From an uncultured Ruminococcus sp. (GTDB lineage: Bacteria > Bacillota > Clostridia > Oscillospirales > Acutalibacteraceae), in NCBI GenBank assembly GCA_902765855.1, contig CACXBF010000001.1, positions 1-64,000 on the forward strand: DNA of 64,000 nt, written 5' to 3'. Made by a program: the position numbers and the translations under genes. The notes beneath the pieces were generated by a model. The model was not told the origin of the DNA, ran no database searches, and saw nothing but the letters and a program-made list of their open reading frames with translations. Positions 1-9,876 of this stretch are shown here, one piece after another; the stretch's first letter is position 1; every line of letters starts with the position of its first letter.

Positions 1-50
1 CAAGCCCTTACTCTTTAAGTTTTTCGCCGCTCTCTCGCGACAGCTTGTTT

Positions 51-79
51 ATAATATCATACCCCAACCCAAATGTCAA
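51..79 (-). promoter_or_regulatory. strong sigma-A-type promoter firing off the left edge
   Basis: Read on the minus strand, TTGACA (74-79) and TATTAT (51-56) are separated by exactly 17 bp. The transcript leaves the window at base 1. Its leader shares sequence with the leader of the separate 5S rRNA gene near 2770-2800 (both contain CAAGC, GTCG, GAGAGA and AAAGAGT in the same order). The downstream gene is therefore probably a ribosomal RNA gene. That is inference, because the gene itself lies outside the window. Confidence 0.7.
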
Positions 80-256
80 CACTTTTTTCGAAATTTTTTC
101 GATTTTTTACCGATTTTTTTGCTTTTACTTTTTCTTTCCTATATATAGGATTTTTTCGATAAGTTTCATCTAAATGTAGATAAACTTTCCCTACTCTTTA
201 ACTTCATTTTACAAAACAAACTTCTCATATAAACCGCATGAAACAAAAAATGATTC

Positions 257-286
257 TTGATAACTTAGTATGGTGTATGATAAAAT
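257..286 (+). promoter_or_regulatory. promoter of the isochorismatase-like gene
   Basis: TTGATA (257-262) and TAAAAT (281-286) lie 18 bp apart, about 40 bp upstream of the ATG at 326. No operator-like repeat was noticed next to it. Confidence 0.5.
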
Positions 287-325
287 GTTCATTGATATAA
301 CTTATATAAGCAGAGGTATTATAGA

Positions 326-832
326 ATGAAAGCCCTTTTAGTGATTGATATGCAAAATGTATACATAGGAAAAGACCACTCAAAATTTTTCAATTACAAC
401 AGGCAGCAAATAATTTCAGCTGTAAATAATGTAATAGATAATAATGGCGAAAATATAATCATCTACATACAAAATTTCATGAAGAATAATTTTATAAACA
501 AATTTATACCCTTTAAAGCATACAAAGGAACAAAAGGGGCTGAGTTAATTTCCGAATTACATATCGTATCTAATCTTATATTTGATAAATATGTAGGAGA
601 TGCCTTTTCAAATAATAAACTAAACGAATTTCTAAGAAATAAAAATGTAGACACTATTGAAGTTATAGGTATTGATGGCGGAGGCTGCGTTGCATTGACG
701 GCATTAGGTGCAATAAAGAACGGTTATAATGTTATCGTCAATACAAATGCTATCGGCACAAGCACAATACTTAATAAAAACAAAGAAAAATATTTTAAAA
801 AGCTTAGGCAACAAGGTGCAGAGTTTATATAG
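326..832 (+). CDS. isochorismatase-family cysteine hydrolase
   Basis: This 168-residue protein belongs to the isochorismatase-like hydrolases, cytosolic enzymes that cleave amide, ether or ester bonds with an Asp-Lys-Cys triad (nicotinamidase is a relative). The N-terminal strand LLVIDMQN carries the predicted Asp8. Lys88 sits in FDKYVGDAF, and Cys121 in GIDGGGCVALTA matches the nucleophile loop, which is followed by the usual GAIKNGYNV helix. The length is typical of the shortest family members. The substrate cannot be told: the usual nicotinamidase metal-binding motif is not evident. It is followed by a small gene about 40 bp downstream, and the pair may be co-transcribed up to the terminator at 1405. 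Confidence 0.8.
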   Translation: MKALLVIDMQNVYIGKDHSKFFNYNRQQIISAVNNVIDNNGENIIIYIQNFMKNNFINKFIPFKAYKGTKGAELISELHIVSNLIFDKYVGDAFSNNKLNEFLRNKNVDTIEVIGIDGGGCVALTALGAIKNGYNVIVNTNAIGTSTILNKNKEKYFKKLRQQGAEFI

Positions 833-872
833 TAGACTTAATGTTATTTTTTAAAGGAGAAAAGTGATTAAT

Positions 873-1394
873 ATGAATTTTACAGAAACCAACGCTGTCG
901 AACCTGAGATTATTGTAGAAGACACTCATGAAAAATATCTTCCTATGAAAGATATATTAGTACCACAGCTTATTGAGTTTTTAAGAAAGCTTTGTCATAT
1001 TGAAGAGGAACTGTATTTCAAAGATACAAAAATAGATGAAGACAAAGCTAAAGCTGTCATACCTGAAAATATAGCTAACCAACAAAGCGAAGAACTCTGG
1101 AAAGAATATTGTCAGAAATACGGCAAAATCGCAGAAACATTTTGTACGCAAAAATTACTTGATAAAGGCTATGCAAGAAGTATTGGCCAGACTGCACAGT
1201 ACTCTTATATAAATGAAGGCTGTAAGCTTTCATTCATTATGAAATCAAGCAAGAGAGCCACTATTAAAATCTTTTTTCACGCAGGTGTAGATGAAAGACA
1301 TAAATTCGTTCTAAAGCTTACCGAGGACGGCTGGAAAATTGATAACAAAAGCTATGACTTTAATGACGATAAATGGCATTCATACACTATTTAA
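873..1394 (+). CDS. uncharacterised acidic protein
   Basis: A 173-residue protein I do not recognise. It has no signal peptide or membrane segment. The N-terminal half is acidic and helical, with a Glu/Lys-rich stretch. The C-terminal half looks like alternating strands (LSFIMKSSKRATIKIFFHAG, then KFVLKLTEDGWKIDNKSYD), reminiscent of small NTF2-like or immunity-protein folds, but this is only an impression. The ATG at 873 is preferred over the in-frame GTG at 864 because AAAGGAGA at 853-860 would lie only 3 bases from the GTG. A strong terminator follows directly. Confidence 0.6.
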   Translation: MNFTETNAVEPEIIVEDTHEKYLPMKDILVPQLIEFLRKLCHIEEELYFKDTKIDEDKAKAVIPENIANQQSEELWKEYCQKYGKIAETFCTQKLLDKGYARSIGQTAQYSYINEGCKLSFIMKSSKRATIKIFFHAGVDERHKFVLKLTEDGWKIDNKSYDFNDDKWHSYTI

Positions 1395-1404
1395 ACTAAC
1401 TGAA

Positions 1405-1444
1405 AAATCCCACCAGAGCATTTCTATTCGCTCTGATGGGATTT
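1405..1444. terminator. bidirectional intrinsic terminator
   Basis: A 15-bp stem, AAATCCCACCAGAGC pairing with GCTCTGATGGGATTT (one mismatch), around an ATTTCTATTC loop. A/T runs on both sides let it serve both convergent genes, the rightward unknown gene and the leftward GDSL esterase. Confidence 0.85.
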
Positions 1445-1451
1445 ATTTATA

Positions 1452-2576
1452 TTATTTCCTACTTTTGCGTTTTAATCGTGTATAGGTTATTACAAACGAA
1501 ATAACCGCCATAACACCTACAAATATTAAAACTCTTTGTGTATAACTCATTTCTTCACTATCAGAAGCGTTCGCCTTAGAATTTTCAACTGATTGCCCAC
1601 TATTTGTTGAAAGTTTTTCCGAATTTTCTACTTTACCTGAATTACTGCTTTCAGCATTTCCGCTCTCAACACTTGCAGAAGTAAAAATAATTTTATCAGG
1701 GTCAATCGTCTGCTCAATTATCTCCGCTATACGCCTATGACCCGCTGCATTTGGGTGAATATCAGGGTTAGAGAGCGACATATTTATATATTTTTTATCT
1801 GATTCCTTAAACTCCTTACTGATATCGGCAATTTTAAATCCATACTTTTCCGAAAGCTCAAAAAGCGCTGTGTTAAATCCATTTATGCAACCTTCTACAC
1901 TATCATAAGCACCATCTATATCATCTTTCATATCCGCAAACATAATTGGAGCTACAACGAAAATAGGCTTAAATGGATTATAAACTGTCTGCATAACTAT
2001 TTCAGCCTTAGGGTTCATTTCTCTAAGCAGATTGATAATCTTTTCTACTGTACTTTTATAGTAAGAAATATCGGAGGTCATATTTTCAGCCGTCAATTTT
2101 CCTGCCATATCTATAAGATTCCTTACAGTTTCAGCCGGATTCTCTGCACTATCCGAAGGCAATGCGCCATTCACAAGCTTATCAACAAGGTATAACATAT
2201 CATTTCCACCGATTGACATAACTATATAGTCCGCCTGTTGAAGTGCAGATTTTTCTTTTTCAGAAGGTTTTTGCAAATCTTCAAGCAATACAGTAGATGT
2301 TCTGCCGTTTACAGCGAAGTTATTGCTCTTAAAGTTACCTTCCTCTGTTAATATCTCTACATATGATTTTTCACCCTCAGCAAGCCCGTAGCCACGAGTA
2401 ATGCTATCACCCAATGCAACGAGCCTTTTCGGTTCATCTGCCTTAGCAGTCTGCTCTGTGGATTCTACATTCTCTTCTAAACTGCTTTCCGATTGAGAGC
2501 TTTCATCTGCATAATATATTTGCATTGAAAGTGGTACTATAATAAGTGCAAATAATGTTGCTAAAATCCTTTTCAT
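1452..2576 (-). CDS. exported, membrane-anchored GDSL/SGNH-family esterase
   Basis: A 374-residue SGNH hydrolase (lipase/esterase superfamily) predicted to act outside the membrane. An N-terminal signal segment (residues 1-23) is followed by a Ser/Glu-rich linker. The catalytic block I serine lies in ALGDSITRG (about Ser58), block III in SIGGNDML, and the block V Asp/His pair in NPDIHPNAAGH. A second Ser/Asn-rich linker leads to a C-terminal hydrophobic helix ending in Arg/Lys residues, which would anchor the enzyme to the membrane; no LPXTG motif is visible. The substrate is unknown (acyl or acetyl esters of lipids or glycans are typical). It stands alone between the 5S gene and the convergent terminator. 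Confidence 0.85.
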   Translation of the reverse strand: MKRILATLFALIIVPLSMQIYYADESSQSESSLEENVESTEQTAKADEPKRLVALGDSITRGYGLAEGEKSYVEILTEEGNFKSNNFAVNGRTSTVLLEDLQKPSEKEKSALQQADYIVMSIGGNDMLYLVDKLVNGALPSDSAENPAETVRNLIDMAGKLTAENMTSDISYYKSTVEKIINLLREMNPKAEIVMQTVYNPFKPIFVVAPIMFADMKDDIDGAYDSVEGCINGFNTALFELSEKYGFKIADISKEFKESDKKYINMSLSNPDIHPNAAGHRRIAEIIEQTIDPDKIIFTSASVESGNAESSNSGKVENSEKLSTNSGQSVENSKANASDSEEMSYTQRVLIFVGVMAVISFVITYTRLKRKSRK

Positions 2577-2607
2577 TATTTATCCTCCAATCTTAATTTA
2601 TATAAAG

Positions 2608-2633
2608 AAAAAACAGCTACCGTAGTAGCTGTT
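2608..2633 (-). terminator. intrinsic terminator of the 5S rRNA gene
   Basis: On the minus strand a 9-bp perfect stem AACAGCTAC/GTAGCTGTT with a 4-nt loop runs into a T-run. It begins about 8 bases after the 3' end of the 5S sequence. Confidence 0.9.
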
Positions 2634-2641
2634 CAGTTTAT

Positions 2642-2757
<116 letters not shown>

Positions 2758-2800
2758 TCTTTATTTTGTTTTTTGCTGTCGTTCTCTCGACTGCTTGATT

Positions 2801-2829
2801 ATTATAGCACGCTGTTTCAGAAAATGCAA
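2801..2829 (-). promoter_or_regulatory. promoter of the stand-alone 5S rRNA gene
   Basis: On the minus strand TTGCAT (2824-2829) and a perfect TATAAT (2801-2806) are 17 bp apart. Transcription would begin about 40 bp upstream of the mature 5S end, giving a short leader related to that of the promoter at the left window edge. Confidence 0.85.
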
Positions 2830-2859
2830 GTGTTTTTTTAAAAAAATTTAAATTTTTTT

Positions 2860-3379
2860 TTAAAGTCTCTAAAAAATCCAGTATTTATGCAGTCTAATAG
2901 CATATGCTACTTTAAAAATTTTTATATTGGAAGTCGTTTTAATGGCTCTTTAAATATATAACAATACTCAATGATAAATTATATATATTGAATCTTTTCA
3001 CAATAACTATTTCTACCAACAACTTTAGTTACCCTCGAAAATCATATAATCTTGAAATCCAATTCAATAATTATAGCTTTTCAGTTATGTAATGATTTAT
3101 TTCTTTAATTTACAAATCTATGTTCTAATTTAACAACTTATCTGCTATATATAGCAATAGCCGTTTAAGTTTCATCTATTATTTAATATCTTGCAAGTTT
3201 AATCAAGCGGAAATACACTACATCAGGAGTACTACACAGTTTGTTTAGTTTTTTACAGGAAATTCGACATATTTTTCACTGCTTTTTCGCAAGTTCAATA
3301 TTTCAAACTATATTTGTTGATAATCTTTCCACCTGTAAAAATACCGTAAAATTCAAGGTTTCAAAAAAAGTTTTCCTCA
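2860..3379. other. AT-rich intergenic stretch without a visible gene
   Basis: About 500 bp rich in T on the plus strand, with no reading frame that has a ribosome-binding site and no hairpin terminator noticed. It separates the 5S unit from the leftward GNAT/SseB operon and leads into the TTTTCAACA cluster that follows. Confidence 0.5.
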
Positions 3380-3731
3380 TTTTCAACTGAGTTTTCAACA
3401 CTTTTAACCGAGTTATTGACTTTTTTTCATTGAAAAATCAGTTCAAAACTTTGGCTTTTCCCGTTTTAACACTAAAATGCTGTGATTTTATATGATTTCA
3501 ACCGCTATTTTTGTTCTCAACAAACTTTTCAACAGCTTTTTGTTGAAAAAGTTGAAAATTACTTCACCGTTCGGTTGAATTATTTTTTATTCAAATTCAG
3601 AAAATTCCCAAAATTCACCCCAATATTTTGTGTTATTAATTTTTTTTAAACTCATTTTATAAGATTTTACATTTTTCGCTTATAGAATAAAGATTTGCTT
3701 TTCAACATTTTCAACATTTCTATGTTGAAAA
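3380..3731. repeat. cluster of the 9-mer TTTTCAACA (possible DnaA-box-like sites)
   Basis: The exact 9-mer occurs six times in 340 bp on both strands: plus at 3392-3400, 3526-3534, 3699-3707 and 3708-3716 (the last two directly tandem); minus (TGTTGAAAA) at 3541-3549 and 3723-3731. Variants ending in T lie at 3380-3388 and, inverted, at 3550-3558. Against the relaxed DnaA box TTWTNCACA the motif has one mismatch, at position 6. The arrangement is seen directly; a DnaA role is inference. It lies upstream of the GNAT gene, so a regulator-binding array is an alternative. Confidence 0.55.
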
Positions 3732-3767
3732 CACAATTTCTTTCAACTTTTTCCCGTTGAAATCAGC

Positions 3768-4307
3768 TTACGGAAAATAGTCCTTAGATAACATTCCAAG
3801 ACGGTCTATGTCATAATAAACGCCGTCTTTTAAAAGCTCACTTCGTGCTGTTCCCTCATATTTAAAGCCTAATTTTTCCATAACTCTCCTTGATGCTCCA
3901 TTACAGCTCATACAGCAGCCGGCAAGACGATTTAATTTCAGTCCCTCAAAAGCAAGCTTCAGCATAGCTCTGCCACCCTCTGTCGCAAAACCTTGCCCCC
4001 ATAATTCAGGATTTATAAAATAAGTAATATCACCTCTATTATGTGCTGAACTAATATTAACTATTCCTATATTGCCAATATATTCTCCGCTCCCCTTGAG
4101 AAACATTCCAAATTCATATCCGGTTCTGTTTTTTGCATTTGAGCGAAGATATTTTATCCACCATTTTGCTCTTTTTTTGCTGTAATCTCTCGGAATAGCA
4201 TATGTTGTGCGATAAATTCCCTCATTATTAACAATGCGGACAATACTGTCCGCATCGCTATCCTCATATTCTCTTATAATCAACCGCTCCGTTAAGCATA
4301 GAATCAT
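3768..4307 (-). CDS. GNAT N-acetyltransferase, RimJ/RimL type
   Basis: A 179-residue GNAT-fold acetyltransferase, using acetyl-CoA to acetylate an amine, in the subfamily that includes the ribosomal-protein N-acetyltransferases. The start TERLIIREYEDSDADSI is typical. The acetyl-CoA pyrophosphate loop is visible as ELWGQGFATEGGRAML, and the ending NGASRRVMEKLGFKYEG is the usual motif B. The protein or small-molecule target cannot be inferred. It starts 18 bp after the stop of the SseB-like gene and is the second gene of a leftward pair. The TTTTCAACA cluster lies just past its stop codon. Confidence 0.88.
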   Translation of the reverse strand: MILCLTERLIIREYEDSDADSIVRIVNNEGIYRTTYAIPRDYSKKRAKWWIKYLRSNAKNRTGYEFGMFLKGSGEYIGNIGIVNISSAHNRGDITYFINPELWGQGFATEGGRAMLKLAFEGLKLNRLAGCCMSCNGASRRVMEKLGFKYEGTARSELLKDGVYYDIDRLGMLSKDYFP

Positions 4308-4325
4308 ATAATCACCTGATATAAG

Positions 4326-5504
4326 TTATTCAGCTTTATAGAATGGCTCGGCATTTTTTATAGCATTCTTGCTAAAGTCTGAGCCAAGCTTAATAAAGTC
4401 TATATTTTTTCCCTTTGAATAAGCAAGCGCCGATTTTGCAATATCTCCAAAGAGGGCATTTTTTTCGCCATCAAAATCTATTACAAGCAACCAGCTTTCA
4501 ACATTATCCTTAACCATAAGCTTGAGATATGCTGATTTAACCTCATTATGTTTTTCTAAACACTTGCTTATAGCCTCAATCAGTTCTGTTGGTTTCTCCT
4601 TAGGGTCGCCAAGCATAACCTTCGTATCCTTTTCAACTGTAAGCTTCTCAATATTAACATCTTGCTTGCCTGAAACCGTAGATTCTATAACATTTATCAT
4701 ATTTTCATCAAGAATAAGATTAAAACCAAATGGATTTATAACTACTCCATTTTCCTGCTTACTAAAATACTTCAGGTCTTCAAAGCCTATGATATTTCCG
4801 CTAAGCTTTTTCTGTTTATCAAATTTTCTGAATTCAATCCAATCTGTGAAGAAAGCAAAGAAATTCTTTCCATCAGCATTTGTAATAAGCGGAATCTTAA
4901 ATTGACTCTTATCCTTAACAACAAGCTTACCATCTACCATATTTTCAGGATTAGCTTTAAGTTGTGTCGGGTCAAATGGCATCAAATATCTTGCCTTATA
5001 AATCTCCATAAACATCTTGGCTTCAAGCTCTCTTGTAGGACGCTTAAATGCAAGTGCCTGAAAGAAATTATCCGCTGCTGCGACAAGACTTGGATTAAGC
5101 ACAGGTCGCTGTACTTCCGGAATATTAGAGAAATCTGGCTTTCTTATTATATCAAAAAGACTGATTATAAGATATTGCTGACCCTCATCAATCGCAATAA
5201 GCTCTATTCCGCTTCTATAAAGTTCCATAAAAAGCTCTGTTCTATCTGCAACCTTACACTCAGCAGGGGCAATAGTCATTCCTTTGCTTTTAAGTTTCTC
5301 CTCATAAACATTATAGTATTCTTTCTCCGAAAATATGAATGAAATTGTCTTTCCCTCAAAAATATCCATATGATAGTTATGAGTAACAGGCGAATAAGCC
5401 ACCAAAATCATATCTTGGTTTTTAATTCTGTCTATAACTTCTGTTATATAAAATTTCTTATTAGTTTCAGCGTATTTTTTTATAAATTTTTGAACCTCTG
5501 ACAT
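4326..5504 (-). CDS. SseB-family protein
   Basis: A 392-residue cytosolic protein. The C-terminal third (KPTELIEAISKCLEKHNEVK, then ESWLLVIDFDGEKNALFGDI) resembles the C-terminal domain of SseB (enhanced serine sensitivity) proteins. The N-terminal part (from NKKFYITEVIDRIKNQDMIL) resembles the SseB N-terminal domain and appears repeated around residues 200-290. SseB function is poorly known. The start at 5504 is chosen because AAGGAG lies 7 bases upstream; an in-frame ATG 72 bp further upstream lacks a site. It is the first gene of the leftward pair with the GNAT enzyme. Confidence 0.65.
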   Translation of the reverse strand: MSEVQKFIKKYAETNKKFYITEVIDRIKNQDMILVAYSPVTHNYHMDIFEGKTISFIFSEKEYYNVYEEKLKSKGMTIAPAECKVADRTELFMELYRSGIELIAIDEGQQYLIISLFDIIRKPDFSNIPEVQRPVLNPSLVAAADNFFQALAFKRPTRELEAKMFMEIYKARYLMPFDPTQLKANPENMVDGKLVVKDKSQFKIPLITNADGKNFFAFFTDWIEFRKFDKQKKLSGNIIGFEDLKYFSKQENGVVINPFGFNLILDENMINVIESTVSGKQDVNIEKLTVEKDTKVMLGDPKEKPTELIEAISKCLEKHNEVKSAYLKLMVKDNVESWLLVIDFDGEKNALFGDIAKSALAYSKGKNIDFIKLGSDFSKNAIKNAEPFYKAE

Positions 5505-5629
5505 ATCATTGCTCCTTAATTTAAAATATTTTCTAATTGAAGTATTAAAACTTTCTATGGTATTATTATAATTCAAATTTTAAAAATTCTCAACTATTTT
5601 TGACAAATTTAATATATTTACCCAAAAGT

Positions 5630-6350
5630 TGTGCGTGACCGCACTGGACAAAACGCGGTGTGTGACCACACTGGACAAGACGCGTAATCGCTCGGCAAGC
5701 CTCGCTCGACACTTACAAGATAAGTTTATTACCGCGGTCGAAGAAACTACCGATTAACTAATAAACTTCCCCAAGACAACTAAAAGTTTCGCTCGAGGCG
5801 GCGTGCCGCCGCTGCCAAGACGCGGAATCGCTCGGCAAGCCTCACTCGACACTTACAAGGTAAGTTTATTGCCGCGGTCGAAGAAACTACCGATTAACTA
5901 ATAAACTTTCCCCAAGACAACTAAAAGTTTCGCTCGAGCCTTTTCAAAGGCTCGCAGGGTCGAGGGACAGCGTCCCTCGTGGGTGTTAAGGGCAAAGCCC
6001 TTAACATCTCTTGCCTTTAAAGGGCGGACTTTGTCCGCCCTTAGAGACTAATGTTGCAAACAAGAAGAATTTATCGGCGGATAAAATCCGCCGATTGGAA
6101 AAAAAGAAATGTTGGGCTTCGCCCAAAGGTGTGTCGCTCTCCGCAGAGAGCGACAAGGGCGTTGCCCTTGACCCACAAGCTTTTGAAAAAGCTTGTGCAA
6201 AACTTTTAAGTGTCTTAGGTAAGTTTTTAAGCTAAGCGGTAGTTTTTTCGACCGTGTCAATAAGTTTCTCCTATAAGTGTCGAGCAATTCCGCGTCTTTG
6301 GGGCGGTGACTCGCCGCCTTGTGCAAAACTTTTAAGTATCTTTTAGATAT
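5630..6350. repeat. palindrome-mosaic repeat island 1 (tandem 140-bp duplication)
   Basis: The largest left-hand island. It holds two near-identical copies of a 121-122 bp block (5676-5796 and 5816-5937, 140 bp apart, separated by a GC palindrome). Then come the palindromes CGAGGGAC/GTCCCTCG, TTAAGGGC/GCCCTTAA, GGGCGGAC/GTCCGCCC and GTCGCTCT/AGAGCGAC, and a closing arm in inverted orientation (AAGCTTTTTC...CTTTTAAGTGTCTTAG). Reading frames inside it are repeat artefacts. It separates guaB from the SseB-like gene. Confidence 0.85.
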
Positions 6351-6362
6351 TTTCCTTTAATC

Positions 6363-6393
6363 AAAAAGGACAAGCCATAAATTTGGCTTGTCC
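6363..6393 (-). terminator. guaB terminator
   Basis: On the minus strand a 9-bp perfect stem GGACAAGCC/GGCTTGTCC around an 8-nt loop is followed by TTTTTG, 15 bases past the guaB stop. Confidence 0.9.
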
Positions 6394-6408
6394 TCTATGT
6401 TTATAATA

Positions 6409-7899
<1,491 letters not shown>

Positions 7900-7937
7900 T
7901 CAGTAATCTGTAAATATAAACGGTTGTTAATTTATTT

Positions 7938-7946
7938 ATTATATCA
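7938..7946 (-). promoter_or_regulatory. extended -10 promoter of guaB
   Basis: TGATATAAT on the minus strand (TATAAT at 7938-7943), about 50 bp upstream of the start. No good -35 hexamer is present. The same GTTGTGATATAAT string precedes parA, so these two promoters look alike. Confidence 0.55.
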
Positions 7947-8029
7947 CAACGAGAATTATTTTTTATGCCTTATAGGAATTATAATTCATACTTCTTCATT
8001 TTTTGTAGAAGCAAAAATCGTCAATAAAA

Positions 8030-8535
8030 CTAACTTGCGGGCGAACGCAGTTCGGCGGCGAGCCGCAGCTGTCAAGATGCAAAATCGGTCTTGCAAGCAA
8101 ACCCCCGACATTCACATAATAAGTTTATTGATGCGATTGAAGAAACTACCGAATGGGCTTTCATTTGTGGTCGATAAACTAAAATCCACAACTCAAATAG
8201 AGAGTTGTGGATTCAAAATTTTATTATAAACTACTATCAAAAGCAAAACCGTTAAAATTTTACACCATACGGGCGAACTGTGTTCGCACATACACTTTTT
8301 CCCGTAAAATAGTTAAAAGTTTTGCTCAAAGCGGCGAGCCGCCGCTCCCAAGACGCGGTGCGTGACCGCACATGACAAGACACAGAATCGCTCGGCAAGC
8401 CTTACTCGTAGTTGATTAGGGAAAATTGTTGCTGCGGTAGAAAAAACTACCGAAAGATACTTAATCAAGCTTTTTCAAAAGCTTGCAGTTTCCAAAGGCG
8501 GAGCCTTTGGTGGTTTTTAAGGTCAAAGCCATTAA
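8030..8535. repeat. palindrome-mosaic repeat island 2
   Basis: This island contains degenerate units: GCGGCGAGCCGCCGC, GTGCGTGACCGCAC, AAGCTTTTTCAAAAGCTT and CCAAAGGCGGAGCCTTTGG, the last ending just past the serS stop, where it may help terminate transcription. Several linkers are diverged compared with island 1, suggesting an older copy. A perfect inverted pair CCACAACTC/GAGTTGTGG lies at about 8190-8211. Confidence 0.75.
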
Positions 8536-8536
8536 C

Positions 8537-9823
8537 TTAGCAAGGCTTCTTTATAACATCTATTCCCATATAAGGACGGAGAACTTTTGGAACTGTGACA
8601 GAACCGTCTGCGTTCTGATATTGCTCTACGATTGCAGGGATAACACGGCTTGTTGCAAGACCTGATGCGTTAAGAGTATGTGCAAAGTGAACCTTCTTGT
8701 CTGCACCTCTATATCTGATATTTCCTCTACGAGCCTGATAATCTCTTGCATTAGATGCTGAGCTGACTTCTTTATAAATTTCCATACTTGGAATCCATAC
8801 TTCAATATCGTATGTTCTTGCCATAGAGAATGAGCAGTCACCGGCAGCAAGCTTGCTGAGTCTGTAATGAAGACCAAGTTCCTGAACAATTCTTTCTGCC
8901 TTTCCAACAAGCTCCTCGAAAGCGATATCTGACTTATCGTCCTCTGTATACTGAACCATTTCAACCTTGTTGAACTGGTGACCACGAATCATACCACGCT
9001 CTTCGCTACGGTAACTTCCAGCCTCTCTACGATAGCAAGGTGTATAAGCGATATACTTCTTAGGAAGTTCCTCTGTTGGAATAATCTCATCTCTGTGAAG
9101 ATTTACGAGAGCGGTTTCTGCTGTTGGAAGCATAAACTTCTTATCGTTGCTTGTTGGGTTCTGAATCCAGTAAACCTCATCTGTAAACTTAGGGAACTGA
9201 CCTGCAACATAGCCACATTCATAGTTGAGCATGTGTGGTGGGAGAATGAACTCATAACCATCTGCAATATGCTCATTAACGAAGAAATTAAGCAATGCCC
9301 ATTCAAGTCTTGAACCCCAACCACGATAGAGCCAGCTGCCTGAACCAGCAATCTTTGCACCACGCTGATAGTCAATCATACCGAGGCTTTCGCAAAGGTC
9401 AACATGGTTCTTTGCCTCAAAGTCAAACTTTGGCTTTTCGCCGAAATATCTTACAGGTACATTCTGTTCCTTGTCACCTGCAACAACATCGTCATCAGGA
9501 AGGTTTGGCAAGCCAAGAAGAAGTTCTTTTTGCTTTTGGTCGAGTTCCTGAAGCTTTGCGTCCTCTTCCTTAATTTGTGCTACAAGCTCTTTCATCTTAG
9601 CCATAATTTCGGAAGCGTCACCGCCAGCCTTCTTGATTTGAGGAATTTCCTTAGAAGCTGCATTCTGTTCAGCCTTCATAGCCTCAACCTTACCGATAAC
9701 CTCTCTGCGTTTAGCATCAATTTCAATAATGTTATCAACTACGGAATCAAGGTCCATATTACGCTTTTTAATTTTTGCCTTTACTTCGTCTGCTTTTTCT
9801 CTGATAAGTTTAATATCAATCAT
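8537..9823 (-). CDS. serS: seryl-tRNA synthetase
   Basis: Class II synthetase charging tRNA-Ser (and tRNA-Sec where present) with serine in the cytosol. The 428 residues fit the bacterial norm. The N-terminal coiled-coil arm (residues 1-105, rich in Lys/Glu/Gln) is followed by class II motif 2 around PCYRREAGSYRSEERGMIR and motif 3 near the C-terminus (LNASGLATSRVIPAIVEQYQ). AGGAG lies before the ATG at 9823. It starts 53 bp downstream of the parB stop, so it is probably read through from the parA-parB transcript. No T-box leader is visible. Confidence 0.97.
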   Translation of the reverse strand: MIDIKLIREKADEVKAKIKKRNMDLDSVVDNIIEIDAKRREVIGKVEAMKAEQNAASKEIPQIKKAGGDASEIMAKMKELVAQIKEEDAKLQELDQKQKELLLGLPNLPDDDVVAGDKEQNVPVRYFGEKPKFDFEAKNHVDLCESLGMIDYQRGAKIAGSGSWLYRGWGSRLEWALLNFFVNEHIADGYEFILPPHMLNYECGYVAGQFPKFTDEVYWIQNPTSNDKKFMLPTAETALVNLHRDEIIPTEELPKKYIAYTPCYRREAGSYRSEERGMIRGHQFNKVEMVQYTEDDKSDIAFEELVGKAERIVQELGLHYRLSKLAAGDCSFSMARTYDIEVWIPSMEIYKEVSSASNARDYQARRGNIRYRGADKKVHFAHTLNASGLATSRVIPAIVEQYQNADGSVTVPKVLRPYMGIDVIKKPC

Positions 9824-9876
9824 TGTTATTCTCCTTAGATTTAAATAGATTTATATAAAATAAATTTCAGGTATAT

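Noticed and set aside
6011-6235. 74-codon rightward frame with a ribosome-like start
   Set aside because: It is translated repeat-island sequence (palindromes TTAAGGGC.., GGGCGGAC.., GTCGCTCT..), and similar fake peptides occur in other islands.
5630-6350. Possible CRISPR array because of many short palindromes
   Set aside because: Palindromes differ from one another and spacing is irregular, with no constant repeat/unique spacer pattern and no cas genes.
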